From Acidimicrobiaceae bacterium (GTDB lineage Bacteria; Actinomycetota; Acidimicrobiia; Acidimicrobiales; Poriferisodalaceae), in NCBI GenBank assembly GCA_002722565.1, contig PBMG01000022.1, positions 30,886 to 94,885 of the forward strand: a stretch of 64,000 bases of DNA. Reading direction: 5' to 3'. The translations under genes and the position numbers were made by a program. The notes under the pieces are model-generated. The model saw only the letters and a program-made list of their open reading frames with translations, had not been told where the DNA came from and did not search any database. Position 1 is the first letter of the stretch; each line of letters begins with the position of its first letter. Shown here one piece after another: positions 44,829-55,173 of this stretch.

Positions 44829-47164
44829 CGAACTCCTTCTCTGTTGGTTAGTAGCTTCGGACGCTGCCCCATAGGAAGTAATGGTTTAGGGGCCCCAGCG
44901 GTCTTTGGCCAATTTTCAGTTAACCAACCGCGCTTTTCGGCGATCGTTACTAAGCGAGTTTCTGGGTTCACTGCAACCGGGTAACCGACGGCTTCCAGCA
45001 TGGGGAGGTCAGATGCTGAGTCGGCGTAAGCGACGCCTTGCGCTGGGTCCAGTCCGTTGTCTTCAGCCCAATCGATCATTAGTTGTGCACGAACTTCACC
45101 CGTTGGGGGTACGTCAAGCATTTCCCCAGTGAGTTTTCCGTTTTTTCGGTCAATTCTCGCTGAGATGATGTGGTCGAACAGGGGGCGGAGAGGTTCGACG
45201 GCGATGTCTAACGCGCCAGTGATTAAGACTGTCTGATGTCCTGCCGCCCTGTGTGCTCGGACACGTCGCAGGCCGGCTGGAAAGGATTTGATGAGAATAA
45301 GGTCACTCAGCATTTCTGCTGCGTCTGCTTCTAGCTGGTGTAACGGGGCACCTTTGTATCGCTGGTAGAAGTACCTGAGAAAATCTGTTCGGTCTCGTTT
45401 GTCCCGTCTCCAAAGTCCCGGAGTTTCAGTCAATGTTCGAAGGGTAAATTTAAGCCGTTGTTTGGGGTTCAAGTGGCGAGTAGCTAGCCATGCGTAGCTT
45501 TCGACGACGTTGCTGGCGATCAGCGTATTCTCGAGGTCGAAAGCGGCAAAATGACGGTCAGTGTCCAGAACCGCTGAACGGAGTCGTTCTGAGCGGCTTG
45601 GTCCGCTGCGTTTTTCTGGAGTCGTTTTAACTCTTGCTTGGATTACTACGGTTGGTAGATGCACTTCGGTGATGTAGTGATGCCAGTCGATGACACTTGG
45701 ATCGAATCCGAACTGAGCTTGGTCTTCGGCAGATAGGGACTGCCATAGGGAAAGTGTGTGTTGTATCCCATAGATAGCTTCGCATTTCCCATAAGCACCA
45801 TAGATATCGATATAACCCTTAAGTTGGTCGAGATTTTGGCGTCGTTCCGCAAACTTGCTTGTAAAGCTGCTTTCACCGCGAATTGGTAACCGATTGATGA
45901 CTTTGGCAGCTAAATCGAAGGCTTTCACCACGCGATGTAGTTGTTCTTCGAGGCCACTCGAGCCTGCGTACTTCCATTCTGTGCTGGCAGTGGGGTGACC
46001 GTTAGCGTCATAGACGGGATGCTCGCGGAACCACTCCATGGCAGTGTCGAGTAGTTTTTTGAATTGCAGTGGATTGGTGGAACCAGAGGCAATTTGAAAC
46101 ACTTCGGGTTCAGGTTCTGGACCTTTTGCTGCTACGGCGATTATGGCAGCGGCCACCATGTCTACTGGGATGACGTCAATGATTCCTTCGGGGTAACCAG
46201 GAAAAGTATCAAGCTCGCCTTTAGCGAAAGAAACGATAAGTGGTTCAGCCATTCGAAAGCCGCGGATCCAGCCAGGCGATGGTTCCGACCATGCAGATTC
46301 AATTATTGAGGGGCGAACGATGCTGACAGGTACATCTCCGTGAAGTTCGATAAGAGCGGTCTCTCCTAATGCTTTTGAATAGGTGTAGACATCAGGCCAC
46401 CCGAGTGACGTTGCGCGACTTCGACCCGCTTCGACCATCTGGTCATCGACCCATGCCTCTCTGAGCTGTTCGGTCTTCGCAGCGAGCATCGGTAGGCCAG
46501 CGGCCCCGAGTTCCTCGCGAGCACCTTTCCGAAACCCTTCAAGTTGCTCAGGTATTCGACTTCGCGCATCTAGATCCGCTCGTGTTCGTCGTGCAGCTTC
46601 AACTTCTGCCCGCCAATCAACGTTTACCTGGAAAGGGGTGCCGGCGAGAAATTCTTCATTGGCTGCTCCACGTCTGTTCCCGGCTACGTAGCAGGTTGAA
46701 ACCGCCACAAGGTGAGGGGTTACGTTTGCCTCCGACAGGAGCTGAATTATGCGGTTGGGTCCCAGCAGGTTGATCTCGATTGAACTATCCAGCGGGCTAT
46801 CGAAACTTACTGTCGCGGCAGAATGAATAACTACATCGCATGAGACGAATAGCGCACGGTCTTGTTCGTTAAGCCCCAATCCGTCGTTAGTGACGTCACC
46901 AGACACGACAGAAACTCTGCGTTCGCAGGTCCGGTCAAACTCTTCTCCCCATTGTGACCTGAGTTTGTCGAAGGCATCGTTGCGAAAGATTTCGCGTTCG
47001 ACTCGACGCTGTGCGCTATTGCGGCGGGTTGGTCGGACCAGAAGAACAAGATCACAGTCCGGTACGCAACGCATTAGTCGTTCCACCAGGGCTGTTCCCA
47101 GAAAACCGGTACTGCCAGTTATCGCTATCCGTTTGCCCGAAAGGGACTCACTGATCACATCCAT
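44825..47164 (-). CDS. Fused NAD(P)-dependent acyl reductase-like SDR and HAD-IB phosphatase
   Basis: About 779 residues from the ATG at 47164 (start uncertain; 47200 also in frame). Residues 1-490: extended SDR of the fatty-acyl-CoA reductase/male-sterility type, with GSTGFLG (17-23), VVIHSAATVSFDSPL and the active-site Y260-x3-K264 (YTYSK). Residues about 535-770: HAD-IB hydrolase, with DLENT at 543-547 (second Asp of DxDxT changed to Glu) and ADSASDLPMLEAVGYPVAVNP at the end. Probably reduces an acyl thioester to alcohol or aldehyde and dephosphorylates a partner. Operon with LarA-like and PlsC-like genes; divergent from TetR. Confidence 0.88.
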   Translation of the reverse strand: MDVISESLSGKRIAITGSTGFLGTALVERLMRCVPDCDLVLLVRPTRRNSAQRRVEREIFRNDAFDKLRSQWGEEFDRTCERRVSVVSGDVTNDGLGLNEQDRALFVSCDVVIHSAATVSFDSPLDSSIEINLLGPNRIIQLLSEANVTPHLVAVSTCYVAGNRRGAANEEFLAGTPFQVNVDWRAEVEAARRTRADLDARSRIPEQLEGFRKGAREELGAAGLPMLAAKTEQLREAWVDDQMVEAGRSRATSLGWPDVYTYSKALGETALIELHGDVPVSIVRPSIIESAWSEPSPGWIRGFRMAEPLIVSFAKGELDTFPGYPEGIIDVIPVDMVAAAIIAVAAKGPEPEPEVFQIASGSTNPLQFKKLLDTAMEWFREHPVYDANGHPTASTEWKYAGSSGLEEQLHRVVKAFDLAAKVINRLPIRGESSFTSKFAERRQNLDQLKGYIDIYGAYGKCEAIYGIQHTLSLWQSLSAEDQAQFGFDPSVIDWHHYITEVHLPTVVIQARVKTTPEKRSGPSRSERLRSAVLDTDRHFAAFDLENTLIASNVVESYAWLATRHLNPKQRLKFTLRTLTETPGLWRRDKRDRTDFLRYFYQRYKGAPLHQLEADAAEMLSDLILIKSFPAGLRRVRAHRAAGHQTVLITGALDIAVEPLRPLFDHIISARIDRKNGKLTGEMLDVPPTGEVRAQLMIDWAEDNGLDPAQGVAYADSASDLPMLEAVGYPVAVNPETRLVTIAEKRGWLTENWPKTAGAPKPLLPMGQRPKLLTNREGVR

Positions 47165-47178
47165 AGTTTTAGCAGAAA

Positions 47179-47196
47179 ACTTACCAAATGGTAAGT
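47179..47196. promoter_or_regulatory. Palindromic TetR-type operator
   Basis: ACTTACCAAATGGTAAGT is an inverted repeat with 7-bp arms around AAAT. It lies between the divergent TetR gene (GTG 47227) and the reductase-HAD gene (ATG 47164) and overlaps the -35 region of the leaderless TetR promoter (TAGAAT at 47215-47220). TetR dimers bind sites of this size, so autorepression and control of the lipid cluster are likely. Confidence 0.7.
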
Positions 47197-47226
47197 CCAT
47201 GTTGGATTTCGATCTAGAATGTTGGG

Positions 47227-47817
47227 GTGCCTGCTCGGACGCGCGAACGAATTCTGGATTCAGCCTTGGCTGCATTTGGTTTGCGAGGCTACGACTCGAC
47301 CTCACTGGATGATTTGGCGTCTGATCTGGGAATCACCAAACAAGCAATTCTGTACCACTTCTCTTCTAAAGAGCACTTGTTGACTTCGACGATTGAGCTT
47401 GCGGTGCATGAACTTGGTTTGGCTTTATCTGGTGCAGCGAACCCGCAAGCTGTTGGTTTTCAGCGCATCGAGGATCTGGTTCGCGCAACGTTTTCATTGG
47501 CAGCGCGCCGCCCAGAGGTGCTTGGTCTTGTCCGTGTGGTTTCGCGACAAGGAGGAGACGCTTCGGGGGAGTTGGCGTCGGCTATGAGCGTCATGCTTAG
47601 CGAGGCTGTGCGGTTCGTAGAGACTGAAATGGTTGCTGGGCGTTTTCGGCGCCATGAGCCTCGAATGTTGTTGCTTGCTGTGTATTCGGCTGTAGTCGGA
47701 GTAGCTACAGAGCCAGAAGTGATGAGAGCACTTGGCTTGGAACCTGATTTGCGCTCGCTTGTGAGAGCACGACGAGAAACCATTGAGTTTCTTCGTGCGG
47801 CGCTGATTGCTGACTAG
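47227..47817 (+). CDS. TetR/AcrR-family transcriptional regulator
   Basis: 196 residues, GTG start. The N-terminal helix-turn-helix is complete (RERILDSALAAFGLRGYDSTSLDDLASDLGITKQAILYHFSSKEHLLTSTIELA); the ligand-binding part follows from about 60. TAGAAT is 6 bases before the GTG, so it is leaderless. The adjacent palindrome suggests self-regulation; the divergent lipid cluster is the probable regulon. The inducer may be an acyl-CoA or fatty acid, by family analogy. Its last 4 bases overlap the convergent lipoprotein gene. Confidence 0.92.
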   Translation: MPARTRERILDSALAAFGLRGYDSTSLDDLASDLGITKQAILYHFSSKEHLLTSTIELAVHELGLALSGAANPQAVGFQRIEDLVRATFSLAARRPEVLGLVRVVSRQGGDASGELASAMSVMLSEAVRFVETEMVAGRFRRHEPRMLLLAVYSAVVGVATEPEVMRALGLEPDLRSLVRARRETIEFLRAALIAD

Positions 47818-48764
47818 GGGCTCTCAGAAGTTAAGTCAGCGAATAGGCGAGCGCATGGCGCCACGGATCTACCCCCGCAGGAGATGCCGAACTTTATGTA
47901 GATGCTGTCGGCGGGGCCGTATTTGGCTAGGTCTTTGCAGGATCGGGCGTCTTGGTTGCCGCACAATACCCATAGTTGGTCGAGTAGTTCGTCTTCGCCA
48001 GGTGGCTCCATGCTTGGTTTCAACTCATTAAGCGATGGTGGTTCACCGTCGTATTCGAGAATCAAAGTGCAGTAGGTGGTTCCTCGGGCCCCGCAGCTTG
48101 TGCCAAATTGAGAGTAGAGGGAGCCGCTGGTAGCGGTGAGTCGCAGTTCGCCGCAGGATGAAGTGCTGCCATCAGCACAATTGGCCCATAGTTTGTCTAG
48201 CTCTTCGTCGTCACCTGGTGGTGGGGTAAGAGGGCTTAGGTCTCCGTTGGGCTGATCGATTCCGAGAAGTAGAGAGCAGTCCATGTTGCGTCGACCCCCG
48301 CAGCTGAAAGCGAATTGTTCGTAGTCGCTTCCGCGGGGCGCAGAGTAGAAGAGGTTGTCGCACGCTTTAGCGTCTCCTAGCCCGCATTCTCGCCAGTACT
48401 CGTCTAAGAGTGGGTCCTTGCCTGGCGGGGCGTCTGTTGGGTCAAAGGTAGAAGGGGCCTGTAATAGCTCTTCTGGTACTTGTGGCTTCTCGTTGTCGGT
48501 TTGTAGTTGGGTGGGTTGATCGCTTGGGGTTAACCGACACAACTCGGTTGCCATGTCGACTGCGATTTCCTCATCGGGGCTTAGGTCGTTGGTGAGGTTG
48601 GTGAGGTTGAGTTCCCAGCCCGTGAGAAGTCGGTCTTGTACGCAAGCCCGTTCTTGTTCGGTGAGGCTGCTGGTGAATTGCTGGCCTTCGTTAGGCGTAC
48701 TCGTCCCATAAGAACAGGACGATATGAGCAGGGGAAGCAGCCAAATGATCAGACGGCCTTTCAT
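47814..48764 (-). CDS. Lipoprotein with three four-cysteine repeats
   Basis: 316 residues. Signal peptide with LLISSC lipobox (C17). After an N-terminal domain (C41, C76) there are three repeats at about 113-166, 182-235 and 254-308, each PPGxDxLLDxxW..C, then C, SxYxxFxxSCGGR..C. All three keep the spacing C-x7-C-x19-C-x7-C (C127/135/155/163, C196/204/224/232, C268/276/296/304), implying two disulfides per repeat. Extracytoplasmic, function unknown; similar cysteine-repeat lipoproteins occur in actinobacteria. It starts where the ddl gene stops. Confidence 0.82.
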   Translation of the reverse strand: MKGRLIIWLLPLLISSCSYGTSTPNEGQQFTSSLTEQERACVQDRLLTGWELNLTNLTNDLSPDEEIAVDMATELCRLTPSDQPTQLQTDNEKPQVPEELLQAPSTFDPTDAPPGKDPLLDEYWRECGLGDAKACDNLFYSAPRGSDYEQFAFSCGGRRNMDCSLLLGIDQPNGDLSPLTPPPGDDEELDKLWANCADGSTSSCGELRLTATSGSLYSQFGTSCGARGTTYCTLILEYDGEPPSLNELKPSMEPPGEDELLDQLWVLCGNQDARSCKDLAKYGPADSIYIKFGISCGGRSVAPCARLFADLTSESP

Positions 48765-49867
48765 TACGCCAGCTTGTGTGAAATGGCGCCGACGTCGCGT
48801 AGAGCGGTCCCATCAGCGCCATCAGTTTGAAATCTCGCTGCGGGATTTTCGCTCGCTTCTTGGATGAGGTCAGTTAGTAACTGACCAAAGGAGACACCTT
48901 CGTGAGCCCAGAAGTACCAACTTAAAGAACCTGGGATTGTGTTGATTTCGTTGATCCACAGACCGTCGGCGTTCCAGAGAAAGTCGATCCGTGCCACCGA
49001 ACGCACCATCGCTAATTGGACTACTTGGTCAGCGATAGTTCTGAGTTTTCCCTCAATGCCGGGGGGTAGGTCGGCGGGGAGTTCCCTTGGCGCGCTGGCC
49101 ATCCCCTCGCTGCCGGTGAGGTATTTGTCGGCGTAGCTGTAGATCCCGCCATCTTCTGGCCGAAGTGGTCGTTCTACTGCGCTCAGAGTAGTGGTTGGGT
49201 AGGTTCGCACTGAGATGTTGAGGTCGACGGCATCGCTCAGGTATCTCTGTGCCACGGCACCCAATCGGAGAAGGGGTTGAGTCTTTACTAGAGCTTTGGC
49301 AGTAGCGAGATCATCAACCACTTCGATACCTATAGAAGACCCACCAAACCTTGGTTTGATTATGAAAGGCCCGGGTTCGTTAAGGGTTAGATCGTCGGTG
49401 ACGAGGTGTAGCGGCAAACTTGGTATTCCCGCAGCCTCCATAGTTCCTGAAAAAGCCAGCTTGTCCATTCCTATAGCTGCGCCTTGTTGACTTGGGCCGG
49501 TGTAGTTGATGCCAGCTAAATCGAACATTGCTTGGAGGCTGCCATCTTCGCCTGGTCCTCCATGACAACAGACCACTACGGCTGAAATATCGATTGGGCT
49601 TTGTTTGCCGCGTTTTCCAGCCTTATAGAAGCCACCGTTCTCACCTATCTGAATTGATACCGGCTGTGCTGATCTTGGCAAGCCATCAGCGAATTCGTTT
49701 GGTTCGATGTCATCAGGGACTTGGAACCAGTTCCCGGTTTTGGACCAGTACAGAGCTACTACGTCGTTGCCGGCGTCGGACAAGGCTCGTACAGCCTGCA
49801 ATCCTGTCAGGATCGAGATGTCGTGTTCGGGTGAAGGGCTGCCGAAGCAGACTGCTGGACGGTTCAT
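48764..49867 (-). CDS. ddl: D-alanine-D-alanine ligase
   Basis: 367 residues of ATP-grasp fold. CFGSPSPEHDISILTGLQAVRAL opens it; GPFIIKPRFGGSSIGIEVVDD binds ATP, and ARIDFLWNADGLWINEINTIPGSLSWYFW holds the metal and D-Ala contacts. It makes the D-Ala-D-Ala dipeptide for peptidoglycan. SD AGGAGG stands ahead of the ATG. Lies in a run with the MurF-like ligase and hydrolase upstream and the cysteine-repeat lipoprotein downstream. Confidence 0.92.
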   Translation of the reverse strand: MNRPAVCFGSPSPEHDISILTGLQAVRALSDAGNDVVALYWSKTGNWFQVPDDIEPNEFADGLPRSAQPVSIQIGENGGFYKAGKRGKQSPIDISAVVVCCHGGPGEDGSLQAMFDLAGINYTGPSQQGAAIGMDKLAFSGTMEAAGIPSLPLHLVTDDLTLNEPGPFIIKPRFGGSSIGIEVVDDLATAKALVKTQPLLRLGAVAQRYLSDAVDLNISVRTYPTTTLSAVERPLRPEDGGIYSYADKYLTGSEGMASAPRELPADLPPGIEGKLRTIADQVVQLAMVRSVARIDFLWNADGLWINEINTIPGSLSWYFWAHEGVSFGQLLTDLIQEASENPAARFQTDGADGTALRDVGAISHKLA

Positions 49868-49935
49868 TACCTCCTATGAAACCGCAGATAGTGTCCGGGT
49901 GGGTGTCACCAGCAGATTCTTGTTGAGGCTTCCGC

Positions 49936-51453
49936 TTACGCGTAGTGATCTGGCAAATCGTTCTCGTAGAGGACAGCGTCGCCGGGTTTGAGGTTGTCGC
50001 GGATCCATCTGATGGCTTCGTCGCGGTTTGGTAAGAGATGAACGCGGGCAGTTCCATCTCTTGAACCATTTACCAGAGCACTTCTATTTGTTCGTCCGAC
50101 TATCAGGAGGTCGTCGGCGATGAGGCTGGCGTCGACTCCGAATCGTCTATTTTCAGGATTCTGTCGATTTCCGAGTTCGACCATTCCAGGGGTCACCACG
50201 GCCTTACGGTTGGCATCGAGTCCGGTTAGTGTTTCTAACGCTGCTGCTGCACCTGCTGGATTGCTGTTGTAGGTGTCATCGATGATTGTTACGCCGGACT
50301 CGCTAACGACTACTTGGCGGCGATGATCGGCGCCTGGCAATGTAGCGAGCCGGTGAGCGATGGTTTCTTCTGGGGTATTTAACGAAACCGCAACTGCAAC
50401 GGCGCAAGCGACATTTGTTGGTGCGGCATCGATGGTTAAGTTCTTGACTATCCGATTGTTTGCAACCGTGACTGTCAAGCCCTCTTCGGAGTGCACAAAG
50501 ACGTCGGCTGTCGGATCTTTTTCTGAGCACTTTAGGACGTTGATTCCGGAAGCCTGAAGACGGTCGGCTTCGGCGGTCAGTCCATAGGCGTCAATGTTGA
50601 TGATCGCAGTTTTACTCGTTGCAAAGATCTCGCTTTTTGAGGAGACGATTGTATCGAGATCCCCGAAACGCTCTAGATGTACGGGGCCGATCGCCGATAA
50701 GACTGAGATCGATGGTCTTACCCAGCTGACCAAATCAGCTATTTCGCCTGGGCCGTAGGTCCCCATTTCAGCGACAAAAATATCTGTTCCGCTATGGAGG
50801 TGTTCATTGACGGCTCGGGAAAGCCCAGCACTATTGTTGAAGCTTGCTGGGCTGGCCACAACGCTGTGACTTTCAGATAAAAGGTGACGGACGTAGCCCT
50901 TAATGGTCGTCTTCCCATAAGAACCAGTGATAGCCACCCGAATAGGGTTAATTCGCTCCAGCGTGTCTGCAGCCTGTTCGACGTAGCGTCGGGCAAATTT
51001 TTGTTCGATCGGCTTTAAGAGAGCTAAAGCAATATCGATAAAGATTGGAACACAAATCGCGATGAAGCCATAAGCCACTGAGTTGACTTCCAACTGTCGT
51101 ACTACCAAAAACAGGACACAGATTAAGATTGTCGCGACACTGGCTACTGTGCGAAGTCGACGTGTCCACGCTAAAGCGCTCGTTCGACCCTTAAGTGTCA
51201 AACCAAGTGGGCCTAGAGCTAACACTGTCGCGGTGATGATGCAGGCACCAGAAAACCAAATGGTTATCACAGCACCGGTCATCGCTGTCAACATCAATAG
51301 CGGGTTGAGGACCCCTAACCTCCACCACCTAGCAGCGAAACGTGACGCGGAGAGAGCAAGATAATGTTCGCGTTGAGCGACGCGAAGCCATCGTATGGCC
51401 GACAACAATGAGCTGATTAGACAGGCTGCCAAACACAGATCTGTTGGGGTCAT
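49936..51453 (-). CDS. MurF-like Mur ligase with N-terminal membrane domain
   Basis: 505 residues. Residues 1-145 carry four to five hydrophobic segments, then a Mur ligase follows: P-loop ITGSYGKTT (176-183), VAEMGTYGPGEIADLV, and DDTYNSNPAGAAAALETL. The latter two stretches are typical of MurF (UDP-MurNAc-tripeptide:D-Ala-D-Ala ligase). The membrane anchor is unusual; canonical MurF is soluble, and membrane-linked Mur ligase relatives act on lipid-linked or amidated substrates. The gene pair with ddl supports a cell-wall role. It overlaps the hydrolase gene by 4 bases. Confidence 0.87.
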   Translation of the reverse strand: MTPTDLCLAACLISSLLSAIRWLRVAQREHYLALSASRFAARWWRLGVLNPLLMLTAMTGAVITIWFSGACIITATVLALGPLGLTLKGRTSALAWTRRLRTVASVATILICVLFLVVRQLEVNSVAYGFIAICVPIFIDIALALLKPIEQKFARRYVEQAADTLERINPIRVAITGSYGKTTIKGYVRHLLSESHSVVASPASFNNSAGLSRAVNEHLHSGTDIFVAEMGTYGPGEIADLVSWVRPSISVLSAIGPVHLERFGDLDTIVSSKSEIFATSKTAIINIDAYGLTAEADRLQASGINVLKCSEKDPTADVFVHSEEGLTVTVANNRIVKNLTIDAAPTNVACAVAVAVSLNTPEETIAHRLATLPGADHRRQVVVSESGVTIIDDTYNSNPAGAAAALETLTGLDANRKAVVTPGMVELGNRQNPENRRFGVDASLIADDLLIVGRTNRSALVNGSRDGTARVHLLPNRDEAIRWIRDNLKPGDAVLYENDLPDHYA

Positions 51454-52193
51454 GACAGAGCCCCCAAACGTCGATCGATTGCTTCGCGTAAAGCGTTTGG
51501 AGCGGTAGTCGGAACGAAGTGATCTATACCGCCGAGGAGCGTCAACCTAGCGTCAGCCAATAACGCTTCAGCTCGAGCGGCGATCTCTGGGGGAGCCGCT
51601 TCGTCGCCATCACCCCACAGAAGATCGACTGGCGCTGATATAGAACGCAGCTGCTGCTCGTAAGACTCGTTGACTACCGTCACCAAAATATCGCGCATGA
51701 CCCCTGAAGCTGCTCGGTAGTCTGCGCTCCCATATTTATCTCGCAACCCCTCGAGAAATTGATCGTTGACGAGACCCCATTTATGCATCAGACGGCCAAA
51801 ACGAAAACGCAATGCGGGTCGACCGCGGCGATGTGCTCGGTGAAGAAGGGGCACTCCAGTCAGCACTAGTCCTCCGACAGCAGCCGGTCGTTGTTCCGCT
51901 AAATGAACGGCGACCCGCCCGCCAAAGCTATGCCCCACCAAAACCACTGGCGTATCGCAAATCTCAAGAATTGGACCGACAAGCTCAGCGTACATCGCAG
52001 CTCCGCCCACCTCAGAAGGTGGTGGTGATACTCCGAAACCAGGAAGATCGATGCTAACTGCATCAAGACCCTCCAAGCTGGAAGCGAAATCTTGATGAGA
52101 GCGGCCCCACCCGTGTAATGCCACTACACGCGGAGAAGCGGCCCCAAAACGGGTACCGAATAACGATCCGTCGGCAAAGCTAGAAAGCGCCAC
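51450..52193 (-). CDS. Alpha/beta hydrolase
   Basis: 247 residues. VVALHGWGRSHQDF supplies the oxyanion HG, the nucleophile elbow is VGHSFGGRVAVHLA, an acidic residue sits in LLWGDGDEAAPPE, and the histidine is in GGIDHFVPT. It resembles small actinobacterial esterases or hydrolases near peptidoglycan genes. GTG start. It is the first gene of a four-gene run (hydrolase, MurF-like, ddl, lipoprotein), 40 bases after leuA. Substrate unknown. Confidence 0.88.
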   Translation of the reverse strand: MALSSFADGSLFGTRFGAASPRVVALHGWGRSHQDFASSLEGLDAVSIDLPGFGVSPPPSEVGGAAMYAELVGPILEICDTPVVLVGHSFGGRVAVHLAEQRPAAVGGLVLTGVPLLHRAHRRGRPALRFRFGRLMHKWGLVNDQFLEGLRDKYGSADYRAASGVMRDILVTVVNESYEQQLRSISAPVDLLWGDGDEAAPPEIAARAEALLADARLTLLGGIDHFVPTTAPNALREAIDRRLGALS

Positions 52194-52233
52194 TTAATTA
52201 TTCTGATCGAAGTTCAGCTACTAGTGGGCGCGC

Positions 52234-54041
<1,808 letters not shown>

Positions 54042-54043
54042 AT

Positions 54044-54072
54044 GGCGAGGGCCTCTATGTGTAGCCCTCGCC
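54044..54072 (-). promoter_or_regulatory. Pause/anti-terminator hairpin of the leuA leader
   Basis: A perfect 8-bp stem, GGCGAGGG and CCCTCGCC, lies directly after the leader-peptide stop codon, whose first base joins the stem. It precedes the terminator hairpin, matching the usual order in amino-acid attenuators (pause or alternative stem, then terminator). Confidence 0.6.
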
Positions 54073-54110
54073 TATGTAAGAAGGAGTAGTCCGCGTAGCG
54101 ATCCGTTCAC
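54072..54110 (-). CDS. leuL: leuA leader peptide (12 residues, leucine-rich)
   Basis: A 12-codon frame starting GTG at 54110 encodes MNGSLRGLLLLT, ending at a TAG at 54072-54074. Five of 12 codons are leucine; four are consecutive (CTA, CTC, CTT, CTT). A TATCGT box sits 7 bases before the GTG, so it is leaderless. Stalling at the leucine codons would alter the following hairpins and relieve termination before leuA. Leucine leader peptides ahead of leuA are described in actinobacteria. Confidence 0.75.
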   Translation of the reverse strand: MNGSLRGLLLLT

Positions 54111-54160
54111 GAAGCTAACGATAGCACCGGAATTCTTCTTTGGTACATAAAGGTTTCTCG

Positions 54161-54183
54161 GTGCTTGAGGGGAACTCAGGCAC
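54161..54183 (-). terminator. Terminator-like hairpin after the Ppx/GppA gene
   Basis: GTGCTTGAG and CTCAGGCAC pair over 9 bases (one G-T) around GGGAA, immediately after the stop of the Ppx/GppA gene. The tract after the stem on the minus strand is only weakly T-rich (CCTTTATG), so termination strength is uncertain. Confidence 0.35.
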
Positions 54184-54184
54184 T

Positions 54185-55105
54185 CTAGGCAGCTTTAGGT
54201 TCGGCTATCAGCCTCGCAAACAATGCGTCTTTCATCCCCGAGGTTGAGACAACAGCGCTGTGTACTCCCAGAGATCTCATGGACTGTCGTAGGATTGTCG
54301 CACCCAAAGGCATTAATTCACATCTCTGAGAGTCCATGCCCGGTAGGGCTAATCGAGCCTGAGTCGACAGCTCCGAGAAGGTTTTGATTAGATGACCAAG
54401 ATCGGAACAATTAATCGATAGGCCATCAAGGCTTTCTGGCACCTCTGACCTGCGAACTGTGTGTATCAGCTTGGTCAAAGCCAGTGGCATTCCGCCGACA
54501 AGAACAACAGACGAGTTTTCGACCTGGTTGATCGCCGCTGAGACAGGTTTCAGGCTTTCGTTAATGTGGTGTTCAAGTCGAACTCTTGTTGAGGTTTCTA
54601 TGAAGCCGCCGGTCGAAGCTCTCGGAGCGAGAACGCTAGTACCTAGGGGACAAATCAAACTATGTTCCGGGCCTCTACTCCCAAGCCTGCCGCTGGCAAA
54701 TCCTAAGCTCCCGCCAGTCAGAACAATGGTGGTTAGATCATCAAGGTTTGGGAAGCGATCAGCTGCAGCCTTCCAGATAAGGGCATTTTCCTCTTCGGGA
54801 AGCAACAGTTTGATCTGGCAGCCAGATTCTCTTTCTATATGGGAGACGACCGCAGGACCATTAGCCGCCAAACGGAAAGACTCAGTAGCTACGGCGATGA
54901 CCCTTTGGCAATTATGGGCCTTGGCAGCTGTCATGAATTCTTGGGTTAGCCGCGTCGCTGCTGAAATATCGTTTTGGGTGAACGAACCGTTTGAACTGAC
55001 GGAGGCGCCAAGATGGAGGTGATGACTTCTTCGATCAACTTCATCACCTGTGTTGATGGTGAGCCTGCAAGCGGTGCTTCCCAGCTCTATCAAAGCGACT
55101 CTCAC
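54185..55105 (-). CDS. Ppx/GppA-family phosphatase
   Basis: 306 residues of ASKHA fold. VALIELGSTACRL is the phosphate-1 loop (usual DLGSNS has changes), RVIAVATESFRLAANG and LLLPEEENALIWKAA (EEE region), and IVLTGGSLGFASG (glycine-rich phosphate-2 loop) complete it. Family members hydrolyse polyphosphate or pppGpp. The first Asp is replaced by Glu, which may weaken activity. GTG start at 55105 with TAGCCT 7 bases ahead, so leaderless. It lies between the leuA leader and the thiolase, same strand. Confidence 0.82.
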   Translation of the reverse strand: MRVALIELGSTACRLTINTGDEVDRRSHHLHLGASVSSNGSFTQNDISAATRLTQEFMTAAKAHNCQRVIAVATESFRLAANGPAVVSHIERESGCQIKLLLPEEENALIWKAAADRFPNLDDLTTIVLTGGSLGFASGRLGSRGPEHSLICPLGTSVLAPRASTGGFIETSTRVRLEHHINESLKPVSAAINQVENSSVVLVGGMPLALTKLIHTVRRSEVPESLDGLSINCSDLGHLIKTFSELSTQARLALPGMDSQRCELMPLGATILRQSMRSLGVHSAVVSTSGMKDALFARLIAEPKAA

Positions 55106-55173
55106 GAGCCTGAGGCTAGAAAGGTTCGCAGCCGTAGTGGTGGACCCGATGGTCGGTCATTACCAAGACAGGC

